Origin: Paraburkholderia caribensis
Lineage (GTDB): Bacteria > Pseudomonadota > Gammaproteobacteria > Burkholderiales > Burkholderiaceae
Direction: 5' to 3'
Assembly: GCF_002902945.1 (NCBI RefSeq)
Contig: NZ_CP026103.1
Coordinates: 1,798,001-1,862,000, forward strand
DNA length: 64,000 nt
The stretch's first letter is position 1, and the number at the start of each line of letters is the position of its first letter. The translations under genes were made by a program, and so were the position numbers. This document shows, piece by piece, positions 1-8,941 of the stretch. Below the pieces are notes generated by a model that was not told the DNA's origin, did not search any database, and worked only from the letters and a program-made list of their open reading frames with translations.

Positions 1-285
1 CGCATCGGCGATCGCCCCCTTGGATGAGGTCGAGGTCACCTGTGACAGCGAGAGCACGACGATTGCCATCACCGCCATAACCCCGATCGGCATGACCTTC
101 AAAATGATCGCGACGATTGTTGTCAGAAATATGGCAACGAGGCCCCAAGCCTTGGGCTTTAGCCCTTCGGGCACAGGGAGCAGCAACAGGATTACCAGCA
201 CGGCCGTTGTGATCAGCGCGGGACCCAGTCGGAACGGGACAACGCTGTTGAAGTAGCGGAACGTCGCTTTTAGTTTCGAGAGCAT
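1..285 (-). CDS. DASS-family anion:sodium symporter, N-terminal part (cut by window edge)
   Basis: Only the first 95 residues are in the window; the frame is open to base 1. The start is the ATG whose complement is CAT at 283-285, preceded by a GGAAGGA-type ribosome site. The visible protein has a short cytoplasmic N-terminus, a hydrophobic helix (about residues 22-37), the segment VPEGLKPKAWGL, and a second helix pair. This pattern is typical of the CitT/YbhI (DASS) dicarboxylate and tricarboxylate carriers of the inner membrane. The substrate cannot be told from this part. Family assignment is by remembered similarity; length and catalytic core cannot be checked. Confidence 0.7.
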   Translation of the reverse strand, partial: MLSKLKATFRYFNSVVPFRLGPALITTAVLVILLLLPVPEGLKPKAWGLVAIFLTTIVAIILKVMPIGVMAVMAIVVLSLSQVTSTSSKGAIADA

Positions 286-713
286 TCTGCGATCCTTCCC
301 GGAATAGTTGGCCGCGTCGGCTGAAACATAGTTCAGAGAGACCTGCCTGGCAATGGGCAACCTGACTTTCCAGCACGTTCAGGACGACGCAAACGCTGAT
401 CTGTCATGACGTGCACGCGGCAAGCATACTATTCAACGGATACCCGAAGGAAACGCGATGCGCAGGCGATGAGCTGCATCAATTTGATGCCGATTTGCCG
501 AGCAGGCGACGTTATCGATCTGCGCCCGGACGATGAGCGGATACGTCAGTTAACTCATCTGTCGAAAATGCGGTTCATCGTTGCGGTTTCGCAAACGTGC
601 GCCCGCGCCGATGCGCTGGATCGATGCGGCGAGTTTCGTTGGACTCGATTACGCTACACGTCATTGACGCGGACTACGCGTTGAACCATCGCTCCATCCG
701 GGAGGACAGCGCC
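286..713. other. Intergenic region between divergent genes, no gene supported
   Basis: About 430 bases lie between the divergent transporter and the small membrane protein. Short open frames exist, but they lack family resemblance and good ribosome sites. The region should hold both promoters; no convincing operator or hairpin was seen. Confidence 0.5.
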
Positions 714-1220
714 ATGAGCACACTGCTGGGCAAACTCAAACACGAAATCCTGAAAGCGCTGCCCCCTACGATCTTCTTCTTTGTCATTCTTCACATCGTA
801 GCCATCATCCGTGCGTTGATGATCAAAGGCACGGGAATATCCATGCCCGTCTCGGGCTCAGTGCTGATCGCGTCGCTCGTGCTCGGTAAATCAGTCCTTT
901 TCGCAGACATGTTGCCGTTCATCAATCGCTTTCCAGAAAAGCCCCTGGTCTGGAATGTCGCGTGGAAAACGCTGATGTACGCGCTCGTTGCCCTCGCGGT
1001 TCACTATCTGGAGCGGCTGTATGAATCCTGGAAGGAAGCGTCCAGCTTTGTTGCGGCGAATTCCCTTCTATGGGCAGACGTGAACTGGGCTCGCTTCTGG
1101 GCAGTGCAGATTCTGCTCGTCACGCTGATCCTGATGTACTGCGTGATTGCGGAACTTGCACGCGTTATCGGTCGCGACAAGCTCAGGTCGATGTTCTTCG
1201 GTCCCATCGCAGCAAACTGA
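714..1220 (+). CDS. Small integral membrane protein of unknown function
   Basis: A 168-residue protein starts at the ATG after a strong GGGAGGA ribosome site. Longer upstream starts in the same frame lack one. Four hydrophobic segments are visible: about residues 16-34, 45-63, 80-98 and 123-146. They are separated by short basic or acidic loops, and a charged stretch (HYLERLYESWKE) follows the third. Conserved enzyme motifs are absent. It stands alone, convergent with the dehydratase gene. It resembles small hypothetical membrane proteins common in Burkholderia, but no function is claimed. Confidence 0.7.
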   Translation: MSTLLGKLKHEILKALPPTIFFFVILHIVAIIRALMIKGTGISMPVSGSVLIASLVLGKSVLFADMLPFINRFPEKPLVWNVAWKTLMYALVALAVHYLERLYESWKEASSFVAANSLLWADVNWARFWAVQILLVTLILMYCVIAELARVIGRDKLRSMFFGPIAAN

Positions 1221-1382
1221 CAACCCCGCAAAGCGACCGCGTATTAGACCAAAGGTCAATATCCAATTGAACGCGCAGTTTTCATCCTGGGGACACGACC
1301 GCGCCGTGTTAAGCGATTCGCCAATACTCACCGAAGGTCGCTTCGTAACCGGTAACGCCGATCAAGCGCACGGCATATCGGT

Positions 1383-2339
1383 TCACTGCACGGCAGCGAC
1401 GAACTTGTCGAGCATGATGTTCCGCCCGCACAGCACCACGGCAACTGCCCGACCACGGTATGCAGGCGCGACTTGCAAGAAGCTGGCAAGCGCGACGCCT
1501 GCGGCTCCTTCCACCATCCAGCGGTCCGTCTGCGCGAGCCGTTTCATCGCCGACCTGATTTCATCTTCGCTGACCAGCACGCAACGATCGATCACCCGTT
1601 GCGCGATTGGCAAGGTAATCGTGTCTGGCTCCACCCCGCCCGCCGTGCCGTCCGAAATCGTGTCCGTCTCCTCGACATCGATCACCTTGCCTGCCTGAAT
1701 GCAGCGATAGAGCGTCGTCGCGTTCGCGGGCCAGCATCCCACTACGTCCGTACCCGCGCCCGACGCCTTGATTGCCGAGCCGATGCCGGAAATCAGCCCG
1801 CCGCCGCCCACCGAAGCGAACACGGCGGCAAGACCGGGCAGTTGCTCGTTCAGTTCGACGCCGACGGTCCCCTGCCCGGCAATCACATCGATGTCGTTGT
1901 AGGGCGAGACGAACGGCAACCCTGCGTCTTTTGCGCGCCGCGCCGCTTCCAGCTCCACCTCCAGCGTGGATGCGTCGATGGTCACGACAGATGCGCCGAG
2001 CGCGCGTATCGCGTTCAGCTTGACGGGCGAAGCGGACACCGAAGCATAGACGGTCACGGGCACGCCCGCGAGCTTGCCCGCGAGCGCGACGCCCTGCCCG
2101 TGATTGCCCGTCGATACCGTCGCGACGCCGCGACGTCGAACGTCGGCATCGAGCAGCCGCAACTTGTTCGACGCGCCGCGAAACTTGAACGACCCGGTAT
2201 GCTGCAGATGCTCGCACTTCAGATAGACGTCGCACCCCGTCTGCTCCGACAGCAGCGCGCTGTGTTCCAGCGGCGTCACGCGCACTTGCGGACGGAGCGC
2301 CCGATGCGCGTCGAGAATGCGTTCGTAGAGGTCATCCAT
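1383..2339 (-). CDS. PLP-dependent threonine/serine dehydratase (EutB-like)
   Basis: A 318-residue fold-type II PLP enzyme. The PLP lysine is Lys52 in SFKFRGA, and a glycine-rich phosphate loop (VGGGGLISG) follows near residue 178. No C-terminal ACT regulatory domain is present, as in catabolic threonine dehydratases and the hydroxyectoine-utilisation dehydratase EutB. It is the second gene of a two-gene unit, 11 bases after an M14 deacylase. That pairing recalls the EutB/DoeB parts of ectoine catabolism, but ectoine hydrolase, aminotransferase and cyclodeaminase genes are absent here. The ectoine link is therefore only a suggestion; deamination of serine, threonine or a hydroxy-amino acid is the safe call. 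Confidence 0.8.
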   Translation of the reverse strand: MDDLYERILDAHRALRPQVRVTPLEHSALLSEQTGCDVYLKCEHLQHTGSFKFRGASNKLRLLDADVRRRGVATVSTGNHGQGVALAGKLAGVPVTVYASVSASPVKLNAIRALGASVVTIDASTLEVELEAARRAKDAGLPFVSPYNDIDVIAGQGTVGVELNEQLPGLAAVFASVGGGGLISGIGSAIKASGAGTDVVGCWPANATTLYRCIQAGKVIDVEETDTISDGTAGGVEPDTITLPIAQRVIDRCVLVSEDEIRSAMKRLAQTDRWMVEGAAGVALASFLQVAPAYRGRAVAVVLCGRNIMLDKFVAAVQ

Positions 2340-2350
2340 CGTCAGGCCCT

Positions 2351-3490
2351 TTAGAAATCGTTCAACAGATTGCCAGCCTTGCGGCCCGGCAGCGGCACGA
2401 TGCCGGCGAGCAGCGCAATGCGCTGCCCCGCTTTCACGAGCTTGAAATGCTGTGCAACGACGAAGAGGCCGTCGACATCGCTGAGCACGACGTCGCGCGG
2501 CGCATCTGGCAGCGCATCGATACGCACGATCTCCGCGATCGCATCTCCGCGCGCAACGGCATCGCCCGGTTGCTTCCGATACACGACAATACCCGTGGAC
2601 GGCGCACTCACATGCGAAACGCCTTCAAGAGGATAGACGCGCGGCTCGACTTCGCCATCCGTAGCGCGTTCGTCGTAGTCGATGATCGACTCGGCTGCGA
2701 GAAAGCGCAGGATGCCCTGCGCGTCCGCGATGGCAAGCTCGTCGCTGACGTCGCCCTGGCCCCGCAACTCGATGGACGCGCCGAAGCCGCTGTGCTCCGC
2801 ATCGACGAGACCCGCCGACGACAACACGTTCCAGGGCTCCATGAACGCCTCATCGAACGGTCCGCCGCCCGCGCGGTCTTCGAGAAACACAGCCTCGATG
2901 CGCAGCGCTTTTGCGAGGCGCAGCGCGCGCGCTTGTTGCACGCGAGTGCTGTACATATGCAGGATGCCGCTCGTATCGCAATGCAGATCGAGCAGGATGT
3001 CATGCCGCAACGCTTCGCGCAGCAGATGCGACTTCATGGCCCGGACAGGATCGCGCGGTTCGTGCGCTGCCAGCAGCCTGTCGAACAGCGACTTGAAGGG
3101 CGCGACCTCGTTGCGCTCGAAACGAATTTCACCCAGCGCCTGTTCGACTGCGCCCGCAATCGACGGAAAGTGACGGTTGAAGTTTTCGCCGTTCTCGAGA
3201 TTGAAGCGCCCCGTCGGCATGCCGAAAATGCGCTGGCTCATCCCGATCGGGTTTGCAAATGGCAACACGACCACGCGCCCTTTGACGCGCGCGTCTTTAT
3301 CGAGCGCCGTCAGCATGCGCAGCAGATGATGGACGACGAGCAGGCCAGGATGCTCATCGGCATGTAGCCCCGCCTGGATATAGGCGCTGCGTGGTGTCTC
3401 GCCTGATCCGTCGAATGTGTAGCTGATCAGCTGATGCGCCGCGCCGGGCGCAACCTGAGGCAGGTCCGTCGTCTCTTTGCGTACCGTCAC
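2351..3490 (-). CDS. M14-family deacylase (succinylglutamate desuccinylase/aspartoacylase-like)
   Basis: A 379-residue zinc hydrolase. The zinc ligands are visible as His43 and Glu46 in GLHADEHPG and His170 in DLHCD, the HxxE...H pattern of the AstE/ASPA group. The C-terminal third resembles the beta-barrel lid of N-acyl amino acid deacylases such as DoeB. It probably removes an acyl group from an N-acylated amino acid in the cytoplasm, feeding the dehydratase encoded 11 bases downstream. A strong inverted repeat lies 69 bases upstream of its start, so the pair is likely a regulated operon. The exact substrate is unknown. Confidence 0.75.
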   Translation of the reverse strand: MTVRKETTDLPQVAPGAAHQLISYTFDGSGETPRSAYIQAGLHADEHPGLLVVHHLLRMLTALDKDARVKGRVVVLPFANPIGMSQRIFGMPTGRFNLENGENFNRHFPSIAGAVEQALGEIRFERNEVAPFKSLFDRLLAAHEPRDPVRAMKSHLLREALRHDILLDLHCDTSGILHMYSTRVQQARALRLAKALRIEAVFLEDRAGGGPFDEAFMEPWNVLSSAGLVDAEHSGFGASIELRGQGDVSDELAIADAQGILRFLAAESIIDYDERATDGEVEPRVYPLEGVSHVSAPSTGIVVYRKQPGDAVARGDAIAEIVRIDALPDAPRDVVLSDVDGLFVVAQHFKLVKAGQRIALLAGIVPLPGRKAGNLLNDF

Positions 3491-3558
3491 GTCGATCTCA
3501 CCCCTTTCAAAGGTTGGTCGAAACGTCCACGTTCACCGCTGGAGACTATCAAGTCTCA

Positions 3559-3578
3559 TATGGACAATCACGTCCATA
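3559..3578. promoter_or_regulatory. Inverted repeat, likely operator of the deacylase-dehydratase operon
   Basis: Seven-base arms TATGGAC and GTCCATA are separated by six bases. The site lies in the 163-base gap upstream of the deacylase start and downstream of the LysE gene. Arm length and spacing fit a dimeric repressor such as GntR or IclR types. Which protein binds is not known. Confidence 0.5.
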
Positions 3579-3653
3579 ATAGACCACCTACGATTTATTT
3601 ATCAAGCGCGACCCGTCGGAAGAGTAGTCCGGGCCACTCGTGGCGCAGAGACA

Positions 3654-4292
3654 TCACGCGGACAGATTCCAGTGCCACGCATCCAGCGCCATTTTCGTGC
3701 CGAGCGCGAAAAGCATCGCGCCCATCACGCAGCGTTGCGCGACGAGCCAAGTCGGCCGTGTCGAAAGAAACCTGGCGAGATTGCCCGAGAACGTCGCGAC
3801 GGCCGTATTGACGGAAGCGAACGCGAAGATCAACGAAAAGCCCAGCGTCAGCGACTGCCCGAACACGCCACCCGCCCGATAGTCGATGAACTGCGGCAGT
3901 AACGACAGAAAGATGAGTGCAAGCTTCGGGTTCAGCAGACTCGTCGTCGCGCCCATCGCGAACAGGCGGCGCGGCCTTTCGATCGACGCCGCCTCGATCT
4001 GCAACGGCGAGCGCCCACCCGGCCTGAGCATCTGCCACGCCAGATAAAGCAGGTAGAGCGCGCCAGATACGGCGAGCACGCGGCCCGCGCCGGGTATCGC
4101 AAGAAACAGCGTGGTGATCCCGAACGCCGCGCCGAACATATACGTCAGATAGCCGAGCATCACACCCGCCAGCGAGATCAGCCCCGCCTTCGTGCCCTGC
4201 GAGACCGAACGCATCATCACATAGACCATGTTGGGACCGGGCGTCACGGCCAGCATGCCACCCACCGTCATGAATTCGACCATCGTTCTCAT
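3654..4292 (-). CDS. LysE/RhtB-family amino acid exporter
   Basis: A 212-residue inner-membrane protein with about six hydrophobic segments and the family signature TPGPNMVYVMMRS near residue 17. A second conserved stretch, LLNPKLALIFLSLLPQF, follows near residue 119. Members export amino acids or related metabolites. The gene is divergent from a LysR regulator 107 bases away, the usual LysE/ArgP arrangement, so that regulator probably controls it. The start is an ATG. Confidence 0.85.
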   Translation of the reverse strand: MRTMVEFMTVGGMLAVTPGPNMVYVMMRSVSQGTKAGLISLAGVMLGYLTYMFGAAFGITTLFLAIPGAGRVLAVSGALYLLYLAWQMLRPGGRSPLQIEAASIERPRRLFAMGATTSLLNPKLALIFLSLLPQFIDYRAGGVFGQSLTLGFSLIFAFASVNTAVATFSGNLARFLSTRPTWLVAQRCVMGAMLFALGTKMALDAWHWNLSA

Positions 4293-4399
4293 GCGCTACC
4301 TCGTCACGTCCGTGATGCCTATCGCGATTGCAGTATCGGAGTGCACGAAAGCTAAGTAAAACGATTTAAACTGAATGAATTATTCAATTTTTCTGACTG

Positions 4400-5251
4400 A
4401 TGAAAAAACTCGATCTCGACGTGCTGGAAATGGTCGTCGCCGTGGCCGACACCGGCTCGTTTGCTCGCGCCGCGACGTCCCTGCATCGCACGCCTTCCGC
4501 TGTCAGCATGCAGATCAAGACTATCGAAGAAGCGCTCGGCAAGCCGCTCTTCGTGCGGACGACGCGCAACGTCGCCCTGACCGAGGAAGGCAGGACGCTG
4601 ATCGATTACGGCCGGCGCATGCTGGCGATGCGCGAAGAAGCGTGGTCGTCGGTGGTGCGCCCGGAAATACGCGGGCGCGTGACGATCGGCGTTCCCGACG
4701 ACTACGCGTCGTCGCTGCTGCCAACCGTGTTGCGCAAATTCGCGGTCGCGCATCCGCGCGTGCAGGTTCGCGTGCTCGGCATGCCGAGCAGCGCGCTCGT
4801 TCCCCTGCTCAAGGACAACACGCTCGATCTGGCGTGCATCACGAAGACGCGAGGCGTCACAGGCGCGCCGATACGTTCGGAGCCCATGGTGTGGGCCGCC
4901 GCGCGTGGCAACCAGCAGATATGGAAAGAGCGCCCGCTGCCCATCGCCGTGTTTGCGCCCGGCAGCACGGCGCGCGCGCATGCGATCGGCGCGCTGCAGC
5001 AGGCCAACATCAAATACCGGATGTCGTATGAAAGCCCTAGTCTGCTAGGGCTGATCTGCATGGTCGAAGCAGGTCTCGCCGTCGCGCCGCTCGCGCGATG
5101 CAGCGTTCCGGCGCATCTGGCGCAACTTGGGGAAGCCGAAGACTTGCCGCCGCTGGGCGCACTCGAAGTCGTTCTTGCTCGTAGCGCGCGTTCGGCCCGG
5201 CCGCCGTGCGACTTTCTCGCCGAGCAGATGTTGGCCGATCTGAGACCGTAA
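4400..5251 (+). CDS. LysR-family transcriptional regulator, probable controller of the divergent exporter
   Basis: A 283-residue regulator. The winged helix-turn-helix lies in residues 1-60 (SFARAATSLHRTPSAVSMQIKTIE), followed by the linker helix and a substrate-binding domain from about residue 90. It begins 107 bases from the start of the LysE gene on the other strand, and the AT-rich gap between them would hold the shared control region. The inducer is unknown. It converges with the NnrU gene downstream, 16 bases stop to stop. Confidence 0.85.
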   Translation: MKKLDLDVLEMVVAVADTGSFARAATSLHRTPSAVSMQIKTIEEALGKPLFVRTTRNVALTEEGRTLIDYGRRMLAMREEAWSSVVRPEIRGRVTIGVPDDYASSLLPTVLRKFAVAHPRVQVRVLGMPSSALVPLLKDNTLDLACITKTRGVTGAPIRSEPMVWAAARGNQQIWKERPLPIAVFAPGSTARAHAIGALQQANIKYRMSYESPSLLGLICMVEAGLAVAPLARCSVPAHLAQLGEAEDLPPLGALEVVLARSARSARPPCDFLAEQMLADLRP

Positions 5252-5267
5252 GTCTTTCCGTCGCGCT

Positions 5268-5846
5268 TCAGGCGAAAGGCTTTACGCCGATCAGCCAGCC
5301 GTGCAAGAAGAACGCGAACGCAACCCAGATGATGACACCCGCAACGACGGGCACGACATCGCCCGACAGTCGCCCTTTCGGATACACCACGCCTTCCGCA
5401 CGATCCCGTCGAAGCGCAGCAGCCATATCGAAGACCGCCCAAACGAAAAACGCGCCGAACAGCACCAGCGCGTTCAAGGTCCCGTTCGCCAGCAGATGCG
5501 CCAACGCCCATAAAACGACCGCCAAGGTCATCGGATGCCTGAAGATGGCCTTGAAGTGGTTGCCGGGTGCATGCGCAGCGGGAAACAGAATGAACGCGGC
5601 AAGCGTCAACAGGCCTGCGAGATGCGGCGCCCATGCGGGCGGCGACCAGAGCACGACCGGCTCGCGCCGCGCGATGCCATAGCCCCAGATAATCAGCACG
5701 AAGCCGACCAGCGACACCACCGAATACGCCGCCTTCCATTTCTTCTCGCCCATCCGGGCGATGCGCGCCTTGCGCCAATCTTCCGCGAAGATGCGGACGG
5801 AATGCCCGCCCAGGAATAGCAGCAACCCCAAGATCAGTATCGACAT
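5268..5846 (-). CDS. NnrU-family membrane protein
   Basis: A 192-residue membrane protein with six or so hydrophobic segments. It has the conserved family features HSVRIFAEDWR near residue 15 and HAPGNHFKAIFRHPMTLAV near residue 91. NnrU was first noted beside nitrite and nitric oxide reductase genes and is related to isoprenoid methyltransferases in topology; its own biochemistry is not settled. No denitrification genes are near it here. It is likely expressed from its own promoter in the 219-base gap upstream. Confidence 0.8.
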   Translation of the reverse strand: MSILILGLLLFLGGHSVRIFAEDWRKARIARMGEKKWKAAYSVVSLVGFVLIIWGYGIARREPVVLWSPPAWAPHLAGLLTLAAFILFPAAHAPGNHFKAIFRHPMTLAVVLWALAHLLANGTLNALVLFGAFFVWAVFDMAAALRRDRAEGVVYPKGRLSGDVVPVVAGVIIWVAFAFFLHGWLIGVKPFA

Positions 5847-6065
5847 GACGGCTCCTCATGACAGACATCGACGGATGGCGACGGTTGTCACGCATGATGG
5901 CACGCCATGCCCATTTCGTGGTGCGGCAGGCGCCCCATCATTGCTCATGCGACAATGACGCGCTTTCTCGCGCTATCGCCTTACTCCTGAAAGAAAGCAA
6001 CGGCATGCTCGATCGTGCTTCGAGACTTGCCGGCGTGTCATCGTAGAATTTAACAATCAAAAGCG

Positions 6066-6659
6066 ATGTTGAATCTTTCTGTCATCAGGCGGCTCATCGG
6101 CGTCGCCCTGTTCGTCGTATCCGGGATAGCTGCCGCGCATCCGCACGTATGGATACGGTTTTCGGCGCGTGTGCAAATGCAAGGCACGTCCGTGATTTCG
6201 ATAGCGCAAACGTGGCGCTTTTCAGAAGGCTTTCCGGTTCAGCTCGTCGGTATCGATACCTTGCCCGACAATGGGCCGCTCGACGCCAGGCAGACCGCGA
6301 TCTTCCGCGAACAGGCATTTTCATCGCTGGCGGGCGCTCAGTACTTCAATCATCTTTTCGTCGACGGCGAGGCGCAACACCTGGCGGAACCCGCAGGTTT
6401 TCGCGTATCGGTGGACCATGGCAAGCTCGTCTACACCTTCACGTTGGCGCTGAAAAAACCAGTCGACGTGAGCACGCACAAGGTTTCACTCGGCATCTGG
6501 GACGATTCGTTCTTCGTCGATTACGAACCCGACGGCGCAAACGCGGTGACGATAGACGGACACGCCGCGTCCAGCTGCGCAGCGAAACCCTTTCAGGACC
6601 GCGCGCATCCGATCTTCAACGGCATCGTCGTGCCGCAAGCGACAGCAATATCATGCTGA
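6066..6659 (+). CDS. DUF1007-family periplasmic protein paired with a NicO metal exporter
   Basis: A 197-residue protein with an N-terminal signal peptide ending near SGIAAAHPH. A DUF1007 body follows, with the conserved start HPHVWI and a later DDSFFVDYEP segment. DUF1007 proteins are almost always encoded next to NicO/RcnA nickel-cobalt transporters and may deliver or sense metal in the periplasm. Its last seven bases overlap the start of the transporter gene (ATGCTGA), so the two are probably translationally coupled. The function is inferred from this partnership. Confidence 0.8.
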   Translation: MLNLSVIRRLIGVALFVVSGIAAAHPHVWIRFSARVQMQGTSVISIAQTWRFSEGFPVQLVGIDTLPDNGPLDARQTAIFREQAFSSLAGAQYFNHLFVDGEAQHLAEPAGFRVSVDHGKLVYTFTLALKKPVDVSTHKVSLGIWDDSFFVDYEPDGANAVTIDGHAASSCAAKPFQDRAHPIFNGIVVPQATAISC

Positions 6660-7780
6660 CAGTCGAACGCGCAGTCCTGCATATCCTGTTTGCGTTTTGC
6701 GTTGCAGTCGCAAGTCTTGCGCTCGCGGCGCCGTCGCATGCAGCATCGGCCGCCGTCGATGTTTTCGGCCGGCCCGTTCAATCGGCGTCGTCACCGGCGC
6801 AAAGCGCGAGCCCAACGCGCGCGCCATCTGCCAGCGAGACCCGTCACACTGTCGTACTGCCCGAGTTCGCACGCACGGCGCTGGCGACATCGATCATCTG
6901 GCAAGGCAGGCTCAACGCGCGCATCGCCGACGCCGCGCAACAACTGCACCGCACGTCCACGCCCTGGACATGGCTCACGTTGATCGGCCTCGCATTCCTT
7001 TACGGCGTGCTGCATGCGCTCGGTCCAGGACACGGCAAGCTGGTCGCCGGCACCTGGCTCGGCTCGCGCGACACGCGCATCGCGCAGGCCGTCGCGCTGG
7101 CGAGCTGGAGCGCAACCGTCCAGGCGATGAGCGCGATCGTGCTCGTGTTCGGCGCGGTGTGGTTTGCGAAGGCAGGCGTCTCGAGCGTGCTGTCGAACGC
7201 GGCATCGCTCGATATCGTCAGCTATGTTCTGCTTTGTGTCGCGGGCGGCTGGACGATCTACGGCACCCTCGCGCGCCGCGACTGCTGCGTCGACACACGC
7301 GCACTGAAGCTCGTGCCCGCTGAGCGCCAGGCGGCCGCGTCGCCGACGTCCGAACACGAACCCGCTTATCTCGGCACGAAACTGCAACTGCACATGCGGC
7401 AATCCGGCGGCGCAACGCGATTCGGGACATCGAAATTTTCAGCGACGTCCCAGATCCTTGCGACCGGGTTTGCATCGGGCGTGCGGCCGTGCGTCGGGTC
7501 GATCTTCGTGCTGATCGCATCGGTTGCAGCGCACGCGCCGTGGATAGGCATCGCGGCGACGTTTGCCATCGGCGGGGGCGTGGCAGTGACCGTTAGCCTC
7601 TTCGGCCTGAGCGCCGTGGGCGCGAACCGGTTCATCATGGCGCGCAGTTTTCGTCTTCGCGCGCGGATCGAAACGACCAGGCGCGTTGTCGCCATCACGG
7701 GCGCACTCGTTATCGTACTGTTCGGCGCCGTGCAAGCTGCGCTTATTCTGAGCGGCTACGTGCAACCTGCATTGACGTAA
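6653..7780 (+). CDS. NicO/RcnA-type nickel/cobalt efflux transporter
   Basis: A 375-residue membrane protein. After a signal-like helix and a low-complexity Ser/Ala/Pro stretch (about residues 40-60), the first core helix carries the family motif HALGPGHGK near residue 121. A second signature, GVRPCVGSIFVL, follows near residue 276. NicO proteins move Ni2+ or Co2+ across the inner membrane, usually outward. A cysteine pair in RRDCCVDTR and a His-poor cytoplasmic loop separate the two halves. The ATG overlaps the stop of the DUF1007 gene; starts further upstream would read through that gene in another frame. Confidence 0.85.
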   Translation: MLTVERAVLHILFAFCVAVASLALAAPSHAASAAVDVFGRPVQSASSPAQSASPTRAPSASETRHTVVLPEFARTALATSIIWQGRLNARIADAAQQLHRTSTPWTWLTLIGLAFLYGVLHALGPGHGKLVAGTWLGSRDTRIAQAVALASWSATVQAMSAIVLVFGAVWFAKAGVSSVLSNAASLDIVSYVLLCVAGGWTIYGTLARRDCCVDTRALKLVPAERQAAASPTSEHEPAYLGTKLQLHMRQSGGATRFGTSKFSATSQILATGFASGVRPCVGSIFVLIASVAAHAPWIGIAATFAIGGGVAVTVSLFGLSAVGANRFIMARSFRLRARIETTRRVVAITGALVIVLFGAVQAALILSGYVQPALT

Positions 7781-7800
7781 CAGAAGAACACGCCGGCGCT

Positions 7801-8526
7801 TTACGGACTCGCAAATTCCACCCGGTTTCGCCCGCCGCGCTTGGCGCGATAGAGCGCGGCGTCCGCGAGGCCATACGCGGTGTCGAAACTGGTGCCCGCA
7901 GGGTTCGCACTGACGCCGAAGCTGGCCGTGATGTGACGGTCCACGGGCGACGCAAAGACATGCTTGCCGATCGCCTCACGCATGTTCTCGGCTAGCCGAA
8001 GCGCATCGTCCACTTCATGTCCCGGAAGCAACACGGTGAATTCTTCGCCGCCCACGCGCCCGATAAAGCCCCGCTCGCCGACGATTCGCCGCAAGCACGC
8101 AACGATACCCATGATCACGGCATCGCCCGCCGGGTGGCCGAAATCGTCGTTGACCCGCTTGAACTCGTCGATATCGAGAATGATCATGACCGCGCTGTCA
8201 CGACGCAAGACCTTCGACGCCCGCTCGATCACCGCGCTGCGGTTGAACACACCCGTTAGCGCGTCGTGCGTCGCGCGATGCGCCAATTGCTGGGCAAGCG
8301 CCTGCATCTCGCGTTCTGCGCGATCGCTACGGCCGATCAGGCGCCGCGTCTCGCGCATCAGACGCTCGAAATGCCCGATGAGCTCGCCTAGCGACTGGCG
8401 ATAATCGTCCGCATCCGCAGCCGCCGTTGCGTGGATCGCACGTGCCTTCTCGAGCGCCTCGTTCTCATTCTGGAACAGATCCGGCGCATCGCTTGCGGGC
8501 GCATCCACTGAGGAAATGCGCGGCAC
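7801..8526 (-). CDS. siaD: Diguanylate cyclase, SiaD-like output of a siaABCD operon
   Basis: A 241-residue soluble protein with a helical N-terminal half (about residues 20-85, likely coiled coil) and a GGDEF domain with intact active site RVGGEEF at residues 157-163. It should make cyclic di-GMP. The RxxD inhibitory site that usually sits just before the active site is not evident. In Pseudomonas, SiaD is a GGDEF enzyme activated by SiaC through its N-terminal region; gene order and neighbours match that system. The start is a GTG one base after the siaC stop, a tightly coupled junction. The symbol is by operon analogy. Confidence 0.8.
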   Translation of the reverse strand: MPRISSVDAPASDAPDLFQNENEALEKARAIHATAAADADDYRQSLGELIGHFERLMRETRRLIGRSDRAEREMQALAQQLAHRATHDALTGVFNRSAVIERASKVLRRDSAVMIILDIDEFKRVNDDFGHPAGDAVIMGIVACLRRIVGERGFIGRVGGEEFTVLLPGHEVDDALRLAENMREAIGKHVFASPVDRHITASFGVSANPAGTSFDTAYGLADAALYRAKRGGRNRVEFASP

Positions 8527-8527
8527 C

Positions 8528-8923
8528 TTATTGTCCCTGGTGAGCGACTGGGCGATCGGTGAATTCGATCGCGTGGAAATCGGCCTTCAGCTCTTCGCCG
8601 AACTCGAAAATGGTTTCGTCTTCTTCGTCGCGATACCAGTTCATCAGCACGCGGCTGCCGGATTGCGCGGCTTCGTCCAGTGCATCGAACACGCTGAACA
8701 GCATTTTCGTGCTGGAGCTATTGAAGTAGGTCAGAACGACGTCGACGGTAATCACCGCGCCGGCCGACTCCGCGAGGTACTGACGCAACTGTTCGATGAT
8801 CGGCGCGTAGAACGCCGCTGCATTCTCTGGGTACGACTCGCCCCTGAGCAGCAGCGAATGCTGGTCGAATCGAAAGTCGACTTCCGGAGAGGTCGCCGTT
8901 GCGGCAATGTAGAGATTGTCCAT
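8528..8923 (-). CDS. siaC: SiaC-like partner-switch phosphoprotein (DUF1987)
   Basis: A 131-residue protein of the DUF1987 family. In the characterised Pseudomonas system, SiaC is phosphorylated on one threonine by SiaB and dephosphorylated by SiaA; unphosphorylated SiaC activates SiaD. Here the segment LTYFNSSSTK (residues 64-73) holds the Ser/Thr cluster expected to contain that site; the exact residue cannot be fixed without alignment. The gene lies 18 bases after siaB and one base before siaD. Confidence 0.8.
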   Translation of the reverse strand: MDNLYIAATATSPEVDFRFDQHSLLLRGESYPENAAAFYAPIIEQLRQYLAESAGAVITVDVVLTYFNSSSTKMLFSVFDALDEAAQSGSRVLMNWYRDEEDETIFEFGEELKADFHAIEFTDRPVAHQGQ

Positions 8924-8941
8924 AGCTCGTGCGCCTTTTAC

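Noticed and set aside
406..684. Plus-strand open frame of 92 codons between the two first genes
   Set aside because: No ribosome site, no codon bias, no recognisable family; it sits in a region expected to hold divergent promoters.
5858..6046. Short open frame between the NnrU gene and the DUF1007 gene
   Set aside because: 62 codons, no family resemblance and no clear ribosome site; more likely part of the divergent promoter region.
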